64,000 bases of DNA from JBFLXB01 sp964570625. Lineage in GTDB: Bacteria > Nitrospirota > Nitrospiria > 2-01-FULL-66-17. Of this stretch, positions 16,091 through 25,171 are shown one piece after another. The stretch spans positions 118,187 to 182,186 of the forward strand of contig CAZMYW010000007.1 of assembly GCA_964570625.1 (NCBI GenBank), given 5' to 3'. The translations under genes were made by a program, and so were the position numbers. Each line of letters begins with the position of its first letter. The first letter of the stretch is position 1. Under the pieces are notes generated by a model. That model worked only from the letters and a program-made list of their open reading frames with translations. It had not been told where the DNA came from and ran no database searches.

Positions 16091-16599
16091 AACGACGCGC
16101 TCCGCTCAGCGGAAACGTCCGGTACAGCCGGTGCCAGATGAGGAGGGCCTGGAGCGACCGACCGCGAGTCGTCTGCGCGAGGCCTGGCGGGCACGAGACG
16201 AGCCCCCAGACGACCGCCCGACCTCCCCAGCGCTTGCATGAAATACGCCGTCATCAGAAAAATCGCGATATTCACCACCGTGACAAACAGCGGGGTCTGA
16301 AAATCCTGGAGGTGAAACCCCACCGGGAACGAACCGGCCTCCACCCACGCCCACCCCACCACTCCCCAGTAGGCGGCTCCAACACCGCGGGCGCCCCATG
16401 CTCCAGCCCGGTCTCCGCCCCACACACCGATCGCCATCCCGAGCAGGATGGGGCACAGGAGCGTAAATACGAACATCGTCGCCCGAAGCGACCCGGACGG
16501 CAGGCCAGCGTCCGCGAGTTGACGAGCGGCCACGGCCATGCCGGCGAGCGCGCTCAGCGCCGCCGCCGATGAAAACCATCTACGGGATGAGGCGTTCAC
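16087..16599 (-). CDS. Unknown four-helix membrane protein inserted between leuA and leuB
   Basis: A 170-aa protein with hydrophobic segments at about residues 11-26, 39-59, 72-90 and 103-123, then a Pro/Arg-rich cytoplasmic-like tail of about 45 residues. No domain was recognised. Its stop overlaps the leuB start (ATGA) and it begins 15 bases after leuA, so it is translated with the leucine genes. A role in export or uptake of a pathway intermediate would be speculation. Confidence 0.7.
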   Translation of the reverse strand: MNASSRRWFSSAAALSALAGMAVAARQLADAGLPSGSLRATMFVFTLLCPILLGMAIGVWGGDRAGAWGARGVGAAYWGVVGWAWVEAGSFPVGFHLQDFQTPLFVTVVNIAIFLMTAYFMQALGRSGGRLGARLVPARPRADDSRSVAPGPPHLAPAVPDVSAERSASL

Positions 16600-16614
16600 G
16601 GTGTCGGAGAGCGG

Positions 16615-18162
16615 TCAAATCAACCCGACGCGTGGCTCGTTCCCGCCCTGTTTGGCTGCTCGGGCGGCGAGCTTGTTCAGGGCGCTCAGGTACGCCCGCA
16701 CCGAGGCGATGATAATATCGGTGTCGGACCCGTGCCCGGAGACCGACCGACCGTCTTCCTCCACCGCCACGGTCACTTCCCCCAAGGCGTCGGTGCCTCC
16801 CGTAATGCCCTTGACCACGTACGACGCGAGCCGGCTCTTCGTCTGCGTGAGCGCGGCAATCGTGCGGTAGGCCGCGTCCACCGGACCGTCGCCGTGTCCG
16901 GTAGACTTGATCGTCCGGCCCCCGGCAACCAGCTCAACCGTCGCGGTCGGTGTCGTCCCGGTGCCACTCTCTACATGGAGGGAAACCAGGCGAAACGCCT
17001 GAGCCGGTCGGTCGATTTCCTCCGAAACAATCGTCTCCAGGTCTTCTTCGAAAATCTCTTTTTTCTGGTCCGCAAGCCGCTTGAGGCGCTCAAACGCCTG
17101 CTCCAACTCCACCTCGCTCGGCCGGTACCCGAGTTCCTCGAGTTTGGCTTTGAACGCGTGCCGCCCCGAATGTTTGCCGAGCACGATGTGCGTCTTGCCC
17201 ACGCCCACCGATTCCGGCCGCATGATCTCGTACGTCATCTTCTCTTTCAGCAATCCGTCCTGATGAATTCCGGATTCGTGTGCGAACGCATTGGCGCCCA
17301 CGATCGCCTTGTTCGGCTGCACCAGCATGCCCGTGATCTTGCTCACCAGACGGCTCGCCTTGGCGAGTTCCTCGGTCACGATGCGGGTATCGGCCCCGAA
17401 CGAGTCTTTGCGCGTACGAAGGGCCATGACGACTTCTTCCAACGCCGCGTTGCCCGCGCGCTCCCCGATGCCGTTGATCGTGCACTCGACCTGTCCCGCG
17501 CCTTCCATCACGGCGGCCAGTGAATTGGCCGTGGACAGGCCCAAATCGTTGTGGCAGTGCACGGACAGAACCGCTTGATCCATGTTGGGCACCCGTTGGC
17601 GGATCGTCCGGATCATCTCGGCAAACTCCTGCGGCGCGGCGTAGCCGACCGTATCGGCGATGTTCACGGTGCGCGCGCCGGCGGCGATCACCGCTTCGAG
17701 GACCTCGCACAGATACGTGAGCTCGGATCGGGTGGCGTCCATCGGCGAGAATTCCACGTCCTCGACGTAGCCACGGGCGCGCTCGACCATCTCCACCGCC
17801 CGCGCAAGCGCCTCAGCGCGCGTCAGGCGAAATTGATACTTGAGATGGATGTCTGAGGTGGAGATAAAGGTATGGATGCGGACCTTCGCTCCGCCTTTGA
17901 GGGCTTCCCACGCGCGATCCACATCGCCCGGCTTGGCCCTCGCCAGGCTACAGATGGTGGGGCCTTCAACCTCGTGGGCGATGCGGCGGACAGCCTCGAA
18001 ATCGCCGGGTGAACTGAAGGCGAATCCGGCTTCAATGACGTCCACCCCCAAGCGGGCGAGCTGTCGCGCGATGACCAGTTTCTCTTCGACGGTCATACTG
18101 GCGCCCGGCGACTGCTCGCCGTCGCGCATCGTCGTATCGAATATCGTAATGGCCCGCGTCAT
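16615..18162 (-). CDS. leuA: 2-isopropylmalate synthase
   Basis: Condenses 2-ketoisovalerate with acetyl-CoA, the committed leucine step. The 515-aa protein has the catalytic IFDTTMRDGEQSPG, SVHCHNDLGLSTANSLAAV, NGIGERAGNAALEEVVMAL and HESGIHQDG, plus the C-terminal LeuA regulatory (leucine feedback) domain from about residue 385. The ATG at 18162 begins the conserved TRAITIFDTT; a longer frame to 18279 runs with unlike residues. It lies 30 bases after pssA. Confidence 0.96.
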   Translation of the reverse strand: MTRAITIFDTTMRDGEQSPGASMTVEEKLVIARQLARLGVDVIEAGFAFSSPGDFEAVRRIAHEVEGPTICSLARAKPGDVDRAWEALKGGAKVRIHTFISTSDIHLKYQFRLTRAEALARAVEMVERARGYVEDVEFSPMDATRSELTYLCEVLEAVIAAGARTVNIADTVGYAAPQEFAEMIRTIRQRVPNMDQAVLSVHCHNDLGLSTANSLAAVMEGAGQVECTINGIGERAGNAALEEVVMALRTRKDSFGADTRIVTEELAKASRLVSKITGMLVQPNKAIVGANAFAHESGIHQDGLLKEKMTYEIMRPESVGVGKTHIVLGKHSGRHAFKAKLEELGYRPSEVELEQAFERLKRLADQKKEIFEEDLETIVSEEIDRPAQAFRLVSLHVESGTGTTPTATVELVAGGRTIKSTGHGDGPVDAAYRTIAALTQTKSRLASYVVKGITGGTDALGEVTVAVEEDGRSVSGHGSDTDIIIASVRAYLSALNKLAARAAKQGGNEPRVGLI

Positions 18163-18191
18163 CGGATCACTCAACTCTGAGGAACGGGCGT

Positions 18192-19058
18192 CTACACGCG
18201 ATTCCGCACGTCGGGATCGCGCACCGCATCCTCCTCGGCATGAAGGTCCATCGCAGGACCACGCCGCGACGGGAACCACCGCCGCTGCGCGGCCTGCACC
18301 GGTCCCAACACCACGCCGGACGCCGCATACAGCGCGAACAGGGCGAACAGCATCACCTGCGGCGCGGCGGTCACCACCATGACCACCAACACGGCCGCCA
18401 CGAGCATCTGAAACGGCCGGCGGTCGCGAAACTCAACCCCCTTGAAACTCCAATACCGGATATTGCTCACCATCAGGAACGCCAACACGTAGGTCATCAC
18501 GACGATCAGCAACGGCTTCATCTCCGCGCCGAGGCGCAAGATATGGTCGTCGAACAACACGGTGGCGGCAAGCAACCCCGCGGCGGCGGGAATCGGGAGC
18601 CCCACGAAATAGCGGCTCTCCACGGTGCCGGCCTGTACGTTGAACCGCGCCAACCTGAGCGCCCCGCATGCCACGAATAGAAACGCCGCCACCCACCCGA
18701 TCCGGCCGTAGTTGGTCAGCGCCCACGAATAAATCAACAGTCCCGGCGCCACGCCGAATGAGACTAGGTCGGCCAGGGAGTCGTACTCCACCCCGAATTT
18801 GCTCGTGGTCTTGGTCATTCGGGCCACCCGACCGTCCAAGCTGTCGAACACCGTGGCGACCAGGATCGCGATCGCCGCGGACACGTAGTCGGCATTAAAC
18901 ACCGCGATCATGGCGTAAAACCCGCTCAGCAGGTTGCCGGTGGTAAAGAGGTTGGGTAACAGGTACACCCCGCGCCGCTGCTTCCCGCCCCCGAACCGGG
19001 CGGCGCCAGCGTCGCCGTGTGTTCCCCGTGTTCCCTCGCCTCGTCCGCTTCTCGTCAT
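18192..19058 (-). CDS. pssA: CDP-diacylglycerol-serine O-phosphatidyltransferase
   Basis: A 288-aa membrane enzyme making phosphatidylserine from CDP-diacylglycerol and serine. The CDP-alcohol phosphotransferase motif is intact: DSLDGRVARMTKTTSKFGVEYDSLAD. It is preceded by LLPNLFTTGNLLSGFYAM and followed by six or more membrane helices. The ATG overlaps the psd stop by four bases (ATGA), so the pair that makes phosphatidylethanolamine is coupled. Confidence 0.95.
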   Translation of the reverse strand: MTRSGRGEGTRGTHGDAGAARFGGGKQRRGVYLLPNLFTTGNLLSGFYAMIAVFNADYVSAAIAILVATVFDSLDGRVARMTKTTSKFGVEYDSLADLVSFGVAPGLLIYSWALTNYGRIGWVAAFLFVACGALRLARFNVQAGTVESRYFVGLPIPAAAGLLAATVLFDDHILRLGAEMKPLLIVVMTYVLAFLMVSNIRYWSFKGVEFRDRRPFQMLVAAVLVVMVVTAAPQVMLFALFALYAASGVVLGPVQAAQRRWFPSRRGPAMDLHAEEDAVRDPDVRNRV

Positions 19059-19678
19059 GGCCACACCCCCAACACGCTACTCGCCCCGGCCACGCGGTCA
19101 CCCACCTTGACCGTGACGCGAACGGTCAACGGCACGTACACATCCATCCTGGACCCGAATCGAATCAAGCCGTAACGGCGGCCCCGTTCCACCGTGTCTC
19201 CCGCCCGAACCCAGGTCACGATCCGTCGTGCGATCAAACCCGCAATCTGTACGAACATCACGCGACGGCCCTGCGGTGTTTCCAGCAGCAGCGCGTTCTG
19301 CTCATTATCCAATGACGCCTTCTCCTTGAACGCAGAGAAGAACTTTCCCGGGGAATAATACCGTCCCACGATGCGTCCGTCACACGGGATCCGGTTGACG
19401 TGCACATCGGTCAGCCCCATGAAGATACTGATCTTCTGCGCATCTTCCTTGAGCACCCGAGATTCGAACACGCGTTCGACTGACAGGACTCTCCCATCCG
19501 CGGGTGAGACAAGGGCCAGGGGGTCATCGGGCACCGCGCGTCGGGGGTTCCGAAAAAACCACAGTGTGAACGCCGCGGCCGCCGTTGCCAGCACGGCGAC
19601 CACTATCCATCCCTGCCACCACGCGACACCGGCCAGGAAAGCCGGCGCAGCGATAAACGGGATCCCTTCGATGACCAC
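19055..19678 (-). CDS. psd: Phosphatidylserine decarboxylase
   Basis: Converts phosphatidylserine to phosphatidylethanolamine. This is the short type (207 aa), with two hydrophobic helices near residues 8-45, RNPRRAVPDDPLALVSPADGRVL, the FMGLTDVHVNRIPCDG segment and the self-cleavage site at the Gly-Ser of RFGSRMDVYVP, where the pyruvoyl cofactor forms. GTG 19678 was chosen because an AAGGG site lies six bases upstream and it clears the ilvC stop; a frame opening at 19756 would overlap ilvC. Confidence 0.92.
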   Translation of the reverse strand: MVIEGIPFIAAPAFLAGVAWWQGWIVVAVLATAAAAFTLWFFRNPRRAVPDDPLALVSPADGRVLSVERVFESRVLKEDAQKISIFMGLTDVHVNRIPCDGRIVGRYYSPGKFFSAFKEKASLDNEQNALLLETPQGRRVMFVQIAGLIARRIVTWVRAGDTVERGRRYGLIRFGSRMDVYVPLTVRVTVKVGDRVAGASSVLGVWP

Positions 19679-19713
19679 TGGGGACCCTTGCCAAGCCTCA
19701 GACGGGCCCAAGC

Positions 19714-20736
19714 TCAGTTTTTGTCCTTGTCGACCAGCCGGCCTTGCTTGAGCCACGGCATCATCGCCCGCAGGCGCGCGCCGACGTCCTCGATGGGGTG
19801 GGATTCGCCCTGGCGCAACAACGCGTTGAACTCCGGACGTCCGGCCTTATTTTCCAGAATCCACTCTTTGGCAAAACGCCCACTTTGGATCTCGCCCAAG
19901 ATCCGCTTCATTTCAGCGCGGGTCTCGTCGGTGATCACTCGAGGGCCGCGCGTCACATCGCCGTATTTTGCGGTGTTACTGATCGAATACCGCATGGTCG
20001 AGATCCCGCCCTCGTAAATCAAGTCCACGATCAACTTCACCTCGTGCAGGCATTCAAAATACGCCATCTCCGGGGAATACCCAGCCTCGACCAACGTCTC
20101 ATACCCGGCTTGGATGAGCGCGGTGAGGCCGCCGCACAACACCACCTGCTCACCAAACAGGTCGGTCTCGCACTCCTCACGGAACGTGGTTTCGATCACA
20201 CCGGCCTTGGAGCCGCCGATGGCCTTGGCGTACGCAAGGCCCACTCGGCGCGTCACACCGGACGGATCCTGGTACACCGCCAGCAACGAAGGCACGCCGC
20301 TGCCCTTGGAAAACTCGGAACGGACAAGGTGCCCCGGCCCCTTAGGGGCAACCATAAAAACGTTCATATCGGGGCGCGGCACGATCTGCCCGAAGTGGAT
20401 GTTAAACCCGTGCGCGAACGCCAGATAACCGCCAGGTTTCAAGTGCGGCGCGATCTCCTGGCTGTAAATGTCGGCCTGCAACTCGTCCGGCGCCAGGATC
20501 ATCATCACGTCGCAGCGTTTGGCCGCATCCGCCACCGGCATCGCCTTCAGTCCCGCGCGTTCCGCCTTGTTCCACGACGCGCCGGGCCGGACCGCCACCA
20601 ACACGTCCATGCCGCTGTCCTTCAAGTTGTTCGCGTGCGCATGGCCCTGACTGCCATATCCGACGATCCCCACGGTTTTGCCTTTGAGGTCGCCCAGGTC
20701 CGCGTCCTGATCGTAATAAATTTTCAACGGCTTCAT
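19714..20736 (-). CDS. ilvC: Ketol-acid reductoisomerase (class I)
   Basis: Isomerises and reduces acetohydroxy acids in valine and isoleucine synthesis. The 340-aa length is the short class I form. Motifs: NADPH-binding VGIVGYGSQGHAHANNL, the phosphate-loop RPGASWNKAERAGL, APKGPGHLVRSEF and the Mg-binding ETDLFGEQVVLCGG plus CLHEVKLIVDLIYEGG. It follows ilvN with a 55-base gap. Confidence 0.97.
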   Translation of the reverse strand: MKPLKIYYDQDADLGDLKGKTVGIVGYGSQGHAHANNLKDSGMDVLVAVRPGASWNKAERAGLKAMPVADAAKRCDVMMILAPDELQADIYSQEIAPHLKPGGYLAFAHGFNIHFGQIVPRPDMNVFMVAPKGPGHLVRSEFSKGSGVPSLLAVYQDPSGVTRRVGLAYAKAIGGSKAGVIETTFREECETDLFGEQVVLCGGLTALIQAGYETLVEAGYSPEMAYFECLHEVKLIVDLIYEGGISTMRYSISNTAKYGDVTRGPRVITDETRAEMKRILGEIQSGRFAKEWILENKAGRPEFNALLRQGESHPIEDVGARLRAMMPWLKQGRLVDKDKN

Positions 20737-20791
20737 CAGTCTCTCCCCATCAGCACAACGCAGGCCTGCGCCCCGCGGTCACCAGACTTGG

Positions 20792-21319
20792 CTACTTCGT
20801 TTCTACCATCTGCGGCCGACGACGCGGGTCTGCGACCGTTTTGGTCTCATCCCGCATGATGGCGATGCGCCCCGACCGGACCAATTCCTTAATGCCCAGC
20901 GGCCGCAGTTGATTAATAAACGCCTCGACCTTCTCCCGCCCCCCCGTGATTTCGACGGTATAGGTGCCCGGAGTGGAGTCCACGATCTTCGCGCGAAAGA
21001 CCTCGATGATTCGAAAGACCTCGGCCCGATCCTCGGGGCGGGTGTGAATCTTCACCAACGCCGTTTCCCGTTCTACATAAGCATGTTCGGTCAGGTCCAC
21101 CACTTTGATGACGTCGATCAACTTGTTGAGCTGTTTGTTGATCTGTTCGAGAATCCGGTCATCGCCGGTGGTCACGATCGTGATCATCGACATTGTGGGG
21201 TCGGTCGTGGGTCCGACCGACAGACTTTCGATGTTGAACCCTCGGGCGGAGAAGAGTCCCGCCACACGGGCCAACACGCCGAACTTATTTTCTACCAACA
21301 GCGAGATGATATGTTCCAT
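20792..21319 (-). CDS. ilvN: Acetolactate synthase small (regulatory) subunit
   Basis: A 175-aa regulatory partner of IlvB. An N-terminal ACT domain (about residues 1-75: ISLLVENKFGVLARVAGLFSARGFNIESL) binds valine for feedback inhibition; the C-terminal ALS_ss_C domain follows (RAEVFRIIEVFRAKIVD ... EKVEAFINQLRPLGIKELVRSG). It starts 18 bases after ilvB. Confidence 0.95.
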   Translation of the reverse strand: MEHIISLLVENKFGVLARVAGLFSARGFNIESLSVGPTTDPTMSMITIVTTGDDRILEQINKQLNKLIDVIKVVDLTEHAYVERETALVKIHTRPEDRAEVFRIIEVFRAKIVDSTPGTYTVEITGGREKVEAFINQLRPLGIKELVRSGRIAIMRDETKTVADPRRRPQMVETK

Positions 21320-21337
21320 GGTATGGCTCGTCCCGCG

Positions 21338-23101
21338 TTACGCGAGCGAGATCGACTCTTTCTGTGCGTCTTGCGAGGCGGTTGCCGAACGCGCCGCATC
21401 GGGTGCAGGATCTTCGTAGACCATCTGATTGATCGCGCCGCCCGAGGGCACCATGGGGTAGCAGTTTTCATACGGGTCGACCTGAAAGTCCATTAATACG
21501 AGTTTTTTGGAGGTCAACGCTTCGTCAAGCACTTCGTCCACCTCGTGCGGCTCGGTGGCTCGGAGCCCCACCGCGCCATACGCTTCAGCCAACTTCACGT
21601 AGTCCGGCCCTCCCTCTAGTCGACTTGCGGAGTAGTGCCCCTGGTAGAAGAGCTGCTGCCATTGCCGAACCATCCCGTGATACCCGTTGTTCAAAATCGC
21701 CACCTTGACCGGCAGGTCGTAGACCATCGCCGTCGCCAACTCCTGGAGGTTCATTTGGAAGCTACCGTCGCCCGTGATACAGACCACCAGTTTGTCGGGA
21801 AACGCCCGCTGGGCGCCGAGCGCGGCGGGAAACCCATATCCCATCGTACCCAGCCCGCCGGAGTTGAGCCAGGTCCGCGGCTTCTCAAACTTGTAGAACT
21901 GCGCCGTCCACATCTGGTGCTGGCCGACGTCCGACGTAATGATCGCTTCCCCGCGCGTGCGGCGGTAGATCATATCGATGACGAACTGGGGTTTGATCAC
22001 CTTGGGATCCGGCTTGTACGCCAGCGGCCGTTCGCTCTGCCACGCCGCGATTTGCTGGAGCCAAGGGGTTTTGCCTTCGCGCTTCTTGCCTCCCACGATC
22101 GCGGTGGCCTGCGCCAACAGGTCGCGCAACACCGGTCTGGCGTCTCCGACGATCGGGATATCGACATGGATGTTCTTGCGGATCGATGCGGGATCCACAT
22201 CGATGTGGATGATCTTCGCATTCGGCACGAACTCGCTGATCTTTCCCGTCACTCGGTCGTCGAACCGCGCGCCCACTGCGATCAACAAATCGCAGTGATG
22301 AACCGCCATGTTCGTAGCGTGTGAGCCGTGCATCCCCAGCATCCCGAGCGACAACGGATGGGTCCCCGGAAACGCCCCCAAGCCCATCAGTGTCATGGTC
22401 ACCGGAATATTGAGCAACTCGGCCAACGCGTACAGTTCTTCACTGGCGTCGGAATTGATCACACCGCCCCCGACATACAGCACTGGGCGCTCGGCGCGGA
22501 CCATGGCCTCCGCGGCCTGCTTGATTTGCCACTTGTTCCCTTCGTATGTGGGGTTGTAGCCACGGATAGACACTTTATCCGGGTAATCAAACTCAGCAGT
22601 TGCCATCGTCACATCTTTGGGAATGTCCACGAGTACGGGCCCAGGGCGCCCGGTACCCGCAAGATAGAAGGCCTCCTTGATCGTTGTGGCCAACTCCGAC
22701 ACGTCCCTGACGAGGTAGTTGTGCTTGGTGACCGACCGGCTGATGCCGACGATGTCGGCCTCCTGAAACGCGTCGTTGCCGATCAGCGACGACACCACCT
22801 GGCCGGTAAACACGACGATGGGACACGAATCCATGTTTGCGTTGACGAGTCCGGTGACCGTGTTCGTCGCTCCGGGACCGGACGTGACCAACGCCACACC
22901 CACCTTACCGGTGGCGCGGGCGTAGGCTTCGGCCATGTGGACGGCGGCTTGTTCGTGTCGGACGAGCACGAAGTCCAGGTCTTTGTCCTGGTAGAGGACG
23001 TCGAAGATTTTCAGGACGACGCCACCCGGCAACCCGAACAACGTCTTTACGCCTTCGCGCTTCAACGACTCGACGAATATCTCAGCTCCCGTCAGCTTCA
23101 T
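21338..23101 (-). CDS. ilvB: Acetolactate synthase large (catalytic) subunit
   Basis: A ThDP- and FAD-dependent enzyme of 587 aa making acetolactate and acetohydroxybutyrate. The catalytic Glu is in VLVRHEQAAVHMAEAYAR, followed by SGPGATNTVTGL. The ThDP-binding motif is GDGSFQMNLQELATAM...ILNNGYHGMVRQWQ. It heads the operon; a GGGGA site lies just before the ATG. The small subunit follows at once. Confidence 0.97.
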   Translation of the reverse strand: MKLTGAEIFVESLKREGVKTLFGLPGGVVLKIFDVLYQDKDLDFVLVRHEQAAVHMAEAYARATGKVGVALVTSGPGATNTVTGLVNANMDSCPIVVFTGQVVSSLIGNDAFQEADIVGISRSVTKHNYLVRDVSELATTIKEAFYLAGTGRPGPVLVDIPKDVTMATAEFDYPDKVSIRGYNPTYEGNKWQIKQAAEAMVRAERPVLYVGGGVINSDASEELYALAELLNIPVTMTLMGLGAFPGTHPLSLGMLGMHGSHATNMAVHHCDLLIAVGARFDDRVTGKISEFVPNAKIIHIDVDPASIRKNIHVDIPIVGDARPVLRDLLAQATAIVGGKKREGKTPWLQQIAAWQSERPLAYKPDPKVIKPQFVIDMIYRRTRGEAIITSDVGQHQMWTAQFYKFEKPRTWLNSGGLGTMGYGFPAALGAQRAFPDKLVVCITGDGSFQMNLQELATAMVYDLPVKVAILNNGYHGMVRQWQQLFYQGHYSASRLEGGPDYVKLAEAYGAVGLRATEPHEVDEVLDEALTSKKLVLMDFQVDPYENCYPMVPSGGAINQMVYEDPAPDAARSATASQDAQKESISLA

Positions 23102-23292
23102 CGCACATCCCCGTTGGTGAACGACAGTGGAGGGTGGCGCGTGATTTTCACCACGCGAATCGATTCACTTCCGTATAGAACTAGTTGAGAATAAACAAAT
23201 TTTAGTCAACCATAACACGGGAAAAACGAGGAAGTCAACTCAGAGGAAATCAACTCAACGGAAGGAAAGCTGACGACTGAAAATCGACGGAC
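23102..23292. other. Intergenic region upstream of ilvB
   Basis: About 190 bases between ilvB and the FlgT-like gene, both on the minus strand. On the minus strand a TTGACT hexamer lies at 23204-23209, but no good -10 follows at normal spacing. A short hairpin, CGCGTG/CACGCG (23138-23157), sits in the ilvB leader. No branched-chain leader peptide or T-box was recognised. Confidence 0.35.
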
Positions 23293-24219
23293 TTACGGGA
23301 CTGCGGAACTCGTCAACACATGCTCCAACCGATCGCCGATCATGACGGGCTCGGTAGTCGTGGTCAAATATGCCGACGACGAAGACGGCTGGACCGCCAG
23401 TATTCGTAACACACCGACAAGGCGATCCGGCCCCCCGCGACGACCGCCGGCTCCCGGCCGGATGATGGAGAATTCGTCGCCGGACTTCACCCCATTGTCT
23501 GAACCCAGGTCGGTGTAGACCACGCTTGCTGCGCCAGCGAGCACCAGATCATCCCGCACCGCGACGATGAGGCCTGCGAGTTCGGGTGGCGCGCCGCTCG
23601 TCTCTTGTACCGCAGCCTCAAACGGGATCACCCAGTCATCGAGCGTCACGTAGTCGGTGGACGAAATGATCCGGCCGCTCCAATACCGGCCAAACACTTC
23701 TTCCATCTCCACGGTCGCCACGACGCGCACCACATACCCCATGTTGCGCCCCGAATCAGGATGCTCGACGAACTGCTCCCGACGGGCAATCGCGTAGAGC
23801 GTGTGCGGTTTGACCTCTTCCGATCGATCGAGTTTCAGCGTGACGACATCATGATCAGCCATCAACACCTTTCCCGTGGGGTGGCCAACGACCTTCCCCA
23901 CCACGTCGGTCGACCGTCGAATGCCTTCGATCGGGAACTGCAACCCACCAACTGAAGCGGGCGGCGCAAGCTCGTTTGCGGTGGACTCATTCGGCATTTC
24001 CTCGGCCACCTGTCCACCTTGATCACCAGACGCGGCCGACGCTTCGGACGGCGTTGCGGGAGGAGCGGTCGCCTCGGCAGGCTCGGTGGCAGCAGCGGCA
24101 TCCGTCTGCGGCTCGTCAGGCGGCGGCATGGTGCTGGCGCTGACGATCGAGATTGTCGAGAAACCCCAGAGGGTGGCAAGAGCCACGGCACACAGGCCAC
24201 TGACGTATCGGCTGGTCAT
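23293..24219 (-). CDS. Secreted protein with a FlgT-like C-terminal domain
   Basis: A 308-aa exported protein. The N-terminal signal peptide (residues 1-28) is followed by a low-complexity Ala/Pro/Glu/Thr linker (about 30-75). The C-terminal half contains DLGSDNGVKSGDEFSIIRPG and VGVLRILAVQPSSSSAYLTTTTEPVMIGDRLE, which resembles the C-terminal domain of FlgT-type and related proteins associated with cell-envelope structures. The start ATG 24219 has an AGGAG site; a longer frame to 24273 lacks one. No flagellar genes are nearby, so the role is unknown. Confidence 0.7.
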   Translation of the reverse strand: MTSRYVSGLCAVALATLWGFSTISIVSASTMPPPDEPQTDAAAATEPAEATAPPATPSEASAASGDQGGQVAEEMPNESTANELAPPASVGGLQFPIEGIRRSTDVVGKVVGHPTGKVLMADHDVVTLKLDRSEEVKPHTLYAIARREQFVEHPDSGRNMGYVVRVVATVEMEEVFGRYWSGRIISSTDYVTLDDWVIPFEAAVQETSGAPPELAGLIVAVRDDLVLAGAASVVYTDLGSDNGVKSGDEFSIIRPGAGGRRGGPDRLVGVLRILAVQPSSSSAYLTTTTEPVMIGDRLEHVLTSSAVP

Positions 24220-24250
24220 AGTATACGCTCCTAAAAGGTGAACACCCTTC

Positions 24251-24278
24251 AACATAACAAAAGAGTATTCCATGTCAA
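24251..24278 (-). promoter_or_regulatory. Sigma-70 promoter of the FlgT-like gene
   Basis: A perfect TTGACA (24273-24278) is followed after 16 bases by TATGTT (24251-24256) on the minus strand. The predicted start near 24244 gives a leader of about 25 bases with the AGGAG site. Confidence 0.7.
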
Positions 24279-24328
24279 GGAACCGCGATCAGATGGAAGC
24301 CTTACTGGAATCGTCAACGGGATGAGGA

Positions 24329-24415
24329 TGGTGCCGAAGGGGGGATTTGAACCCCCACGGGCGTGAGCCCACTAGACCCTGAACCTAGCGTGTCTGCCAG
24401 TTCCACCACTTCGGC
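24329..24415 (-). tRNA. tRNA-Leu (anticodon CAG), CCA encoded
   Basis: An 87-base class II tRNA. Acceptor arms GCCGAAG (from 24415) and CTTCGGC (to 24333) pair fully, followed by discriminator A and an encoded CCA (24331-24329). The D arm carries TGGCAGACA, the anticodon CAG is at 24381-24379, the long variable arm pairs GGGC with GCCC, and the T arm reads GGGGGTTCAAATCCCCC. It reads CUG codons, common in GC-rich genes. Confidence 0.97.
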
Positions 24416-24424
24416 CCGCGCGGC

Positions 24425-24453
24425 ATCGTAACAAAGGTAAAAAGGGGTGTCAA
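24425..24453 (-). promoter_or_regulatory. Sigma-70 promoter of tRNA-Leu
   Basis: TTGACA (24448-24453) and TACGAT (24425-24430) with a 17-base spacer on the minus strand. The predicted start is three to five bases before the mature tRNA 5' end, followed by a GC-rich discriminator (GCCGCGCGG), typical of stable-RNA promoters. Confidence 0.8.
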
Positions 24454-24485
24454 TTCGATGATGTCGGGACCGATACAGAGGAAGC

Positions 24486-24974
24486 TTACGGCAAAACGTT
24501 AAGGGAACCCGGTGCTTGGAACTCCAACCCTTCGACGACGTTCAGGTTCTCCTTCACCATTTCGGTAAACAACTTGATCTGCTCGTCGCGATTAGAAACG
24601 TTGAGCGCGTCAGTGGGTTGCTCCTTGGCGAGCCACGGCCCCTTGTCATTCCACGTCAGTTCCACGTAGCCCTTGGCCTTGAGCCCGTCCCGCAGCGTCT
24701 GCCAGTCTCCGTCCACCAGGATCTGAAAGCGAGTGCGCAAAAATGTCGACGACGCGAAAGACACGCCGTACCAGCACTTGTGCTCCTTGAACTTGAAGTG
24801 CCAACCCCGGAAGTGCTTATAGTCCTGGCTTCGGAGAATCGAGATCTTAAAGTCGATGGCGAGATTCGTGAAAATTTGACTCAATAAACGAGATAGGTTG
24901 ATCGACAGACGTTCGTAACGCTTGATGAGTTCCAGATCATCGCTGACGAACGGAACAAACGGCTCCATGGCCAT
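24486..24974 (-). CDS. Unknown 162-aa soluble protein
   Basis: The ATG at 24974 has an AAGGAG site eight bases upstream. The protein has no signal or membrane segment. It is rich in aromatic and charged residues with a mixed alpha/beta look: HFRGWHFKFKEHKCWYGVSFAS in the middle and a helical C-terminal third (NRDEQIKLFTEMVKENLNVVEGLEF). Its GC content is visibly lower than that of neighbouring genes, which may mean transfer. I do not recognise a family. It lies upstream of the tRNA-Leu on the same strand but the tRNA has its own promoter. Confidence 0.7.
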   Translation of the reverse strand: MAMEPFVPFVSDDLELIKRYERLSINLSRLLSQIFTNLAIDFKISILRSQDYKHFRGWHFKFKEHKCWYGVSFASSTFLRTRFQILVDGDWQTLRDGLKAKGYVELTWNDKGPWLAKEQPTDALNVSNRDEQIKLFTEMVKENLNVVEGLEFQAPGSLNVLP

Positions 24975-25171
24975 GGGAGCGACTCCTTAAATTATTATAA
25001 TTTCTCGAGAGAGATGTGGGACTCTATCACAGAGACGGGTTACAGACAAGATCGGCTGGGCTGCCTAAATAGCGCTGACGTATATGACCGTCAGGGCAAA
25101 GCCGCCCGTGGCCTTTACACACGCCGTCCAAGAACTATCATCCCCATAGCGGACCGGCACCGAGGCACCCT
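24975..25171. other. Intergenic region between the orphan and lipoprotein genes
   Basis: About 200 bases. Close to the 24974 start, on the minus strand, a TATAAT lies inside an AT-rich near-palindrome (AAATTATTATAATTT, about 24988-25003), but it is so close to the ribosome site that a leader would be very short, and no -35 is clear. The rest shows nothing recognisable. Confidence 0.3.

Noticed and set aside
19744..20859. Plus-strand frame of 371 codons
   Set aside because: Antisense to ilvC; an artefact of high GC content.
23102..23292. Attenuator or T-box leader for ilvB
   Set aside because: Only a six-base-pair hairpin is seen; no leader peptide rich in Ile, Leu or Val and no T-box sequence was found.
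24329..24415. Integration site (att) at the tRNA-Leu 3' end
   Set aside because: No repeat of the tRNA 3' end and no integrase gene were found in the flanks.
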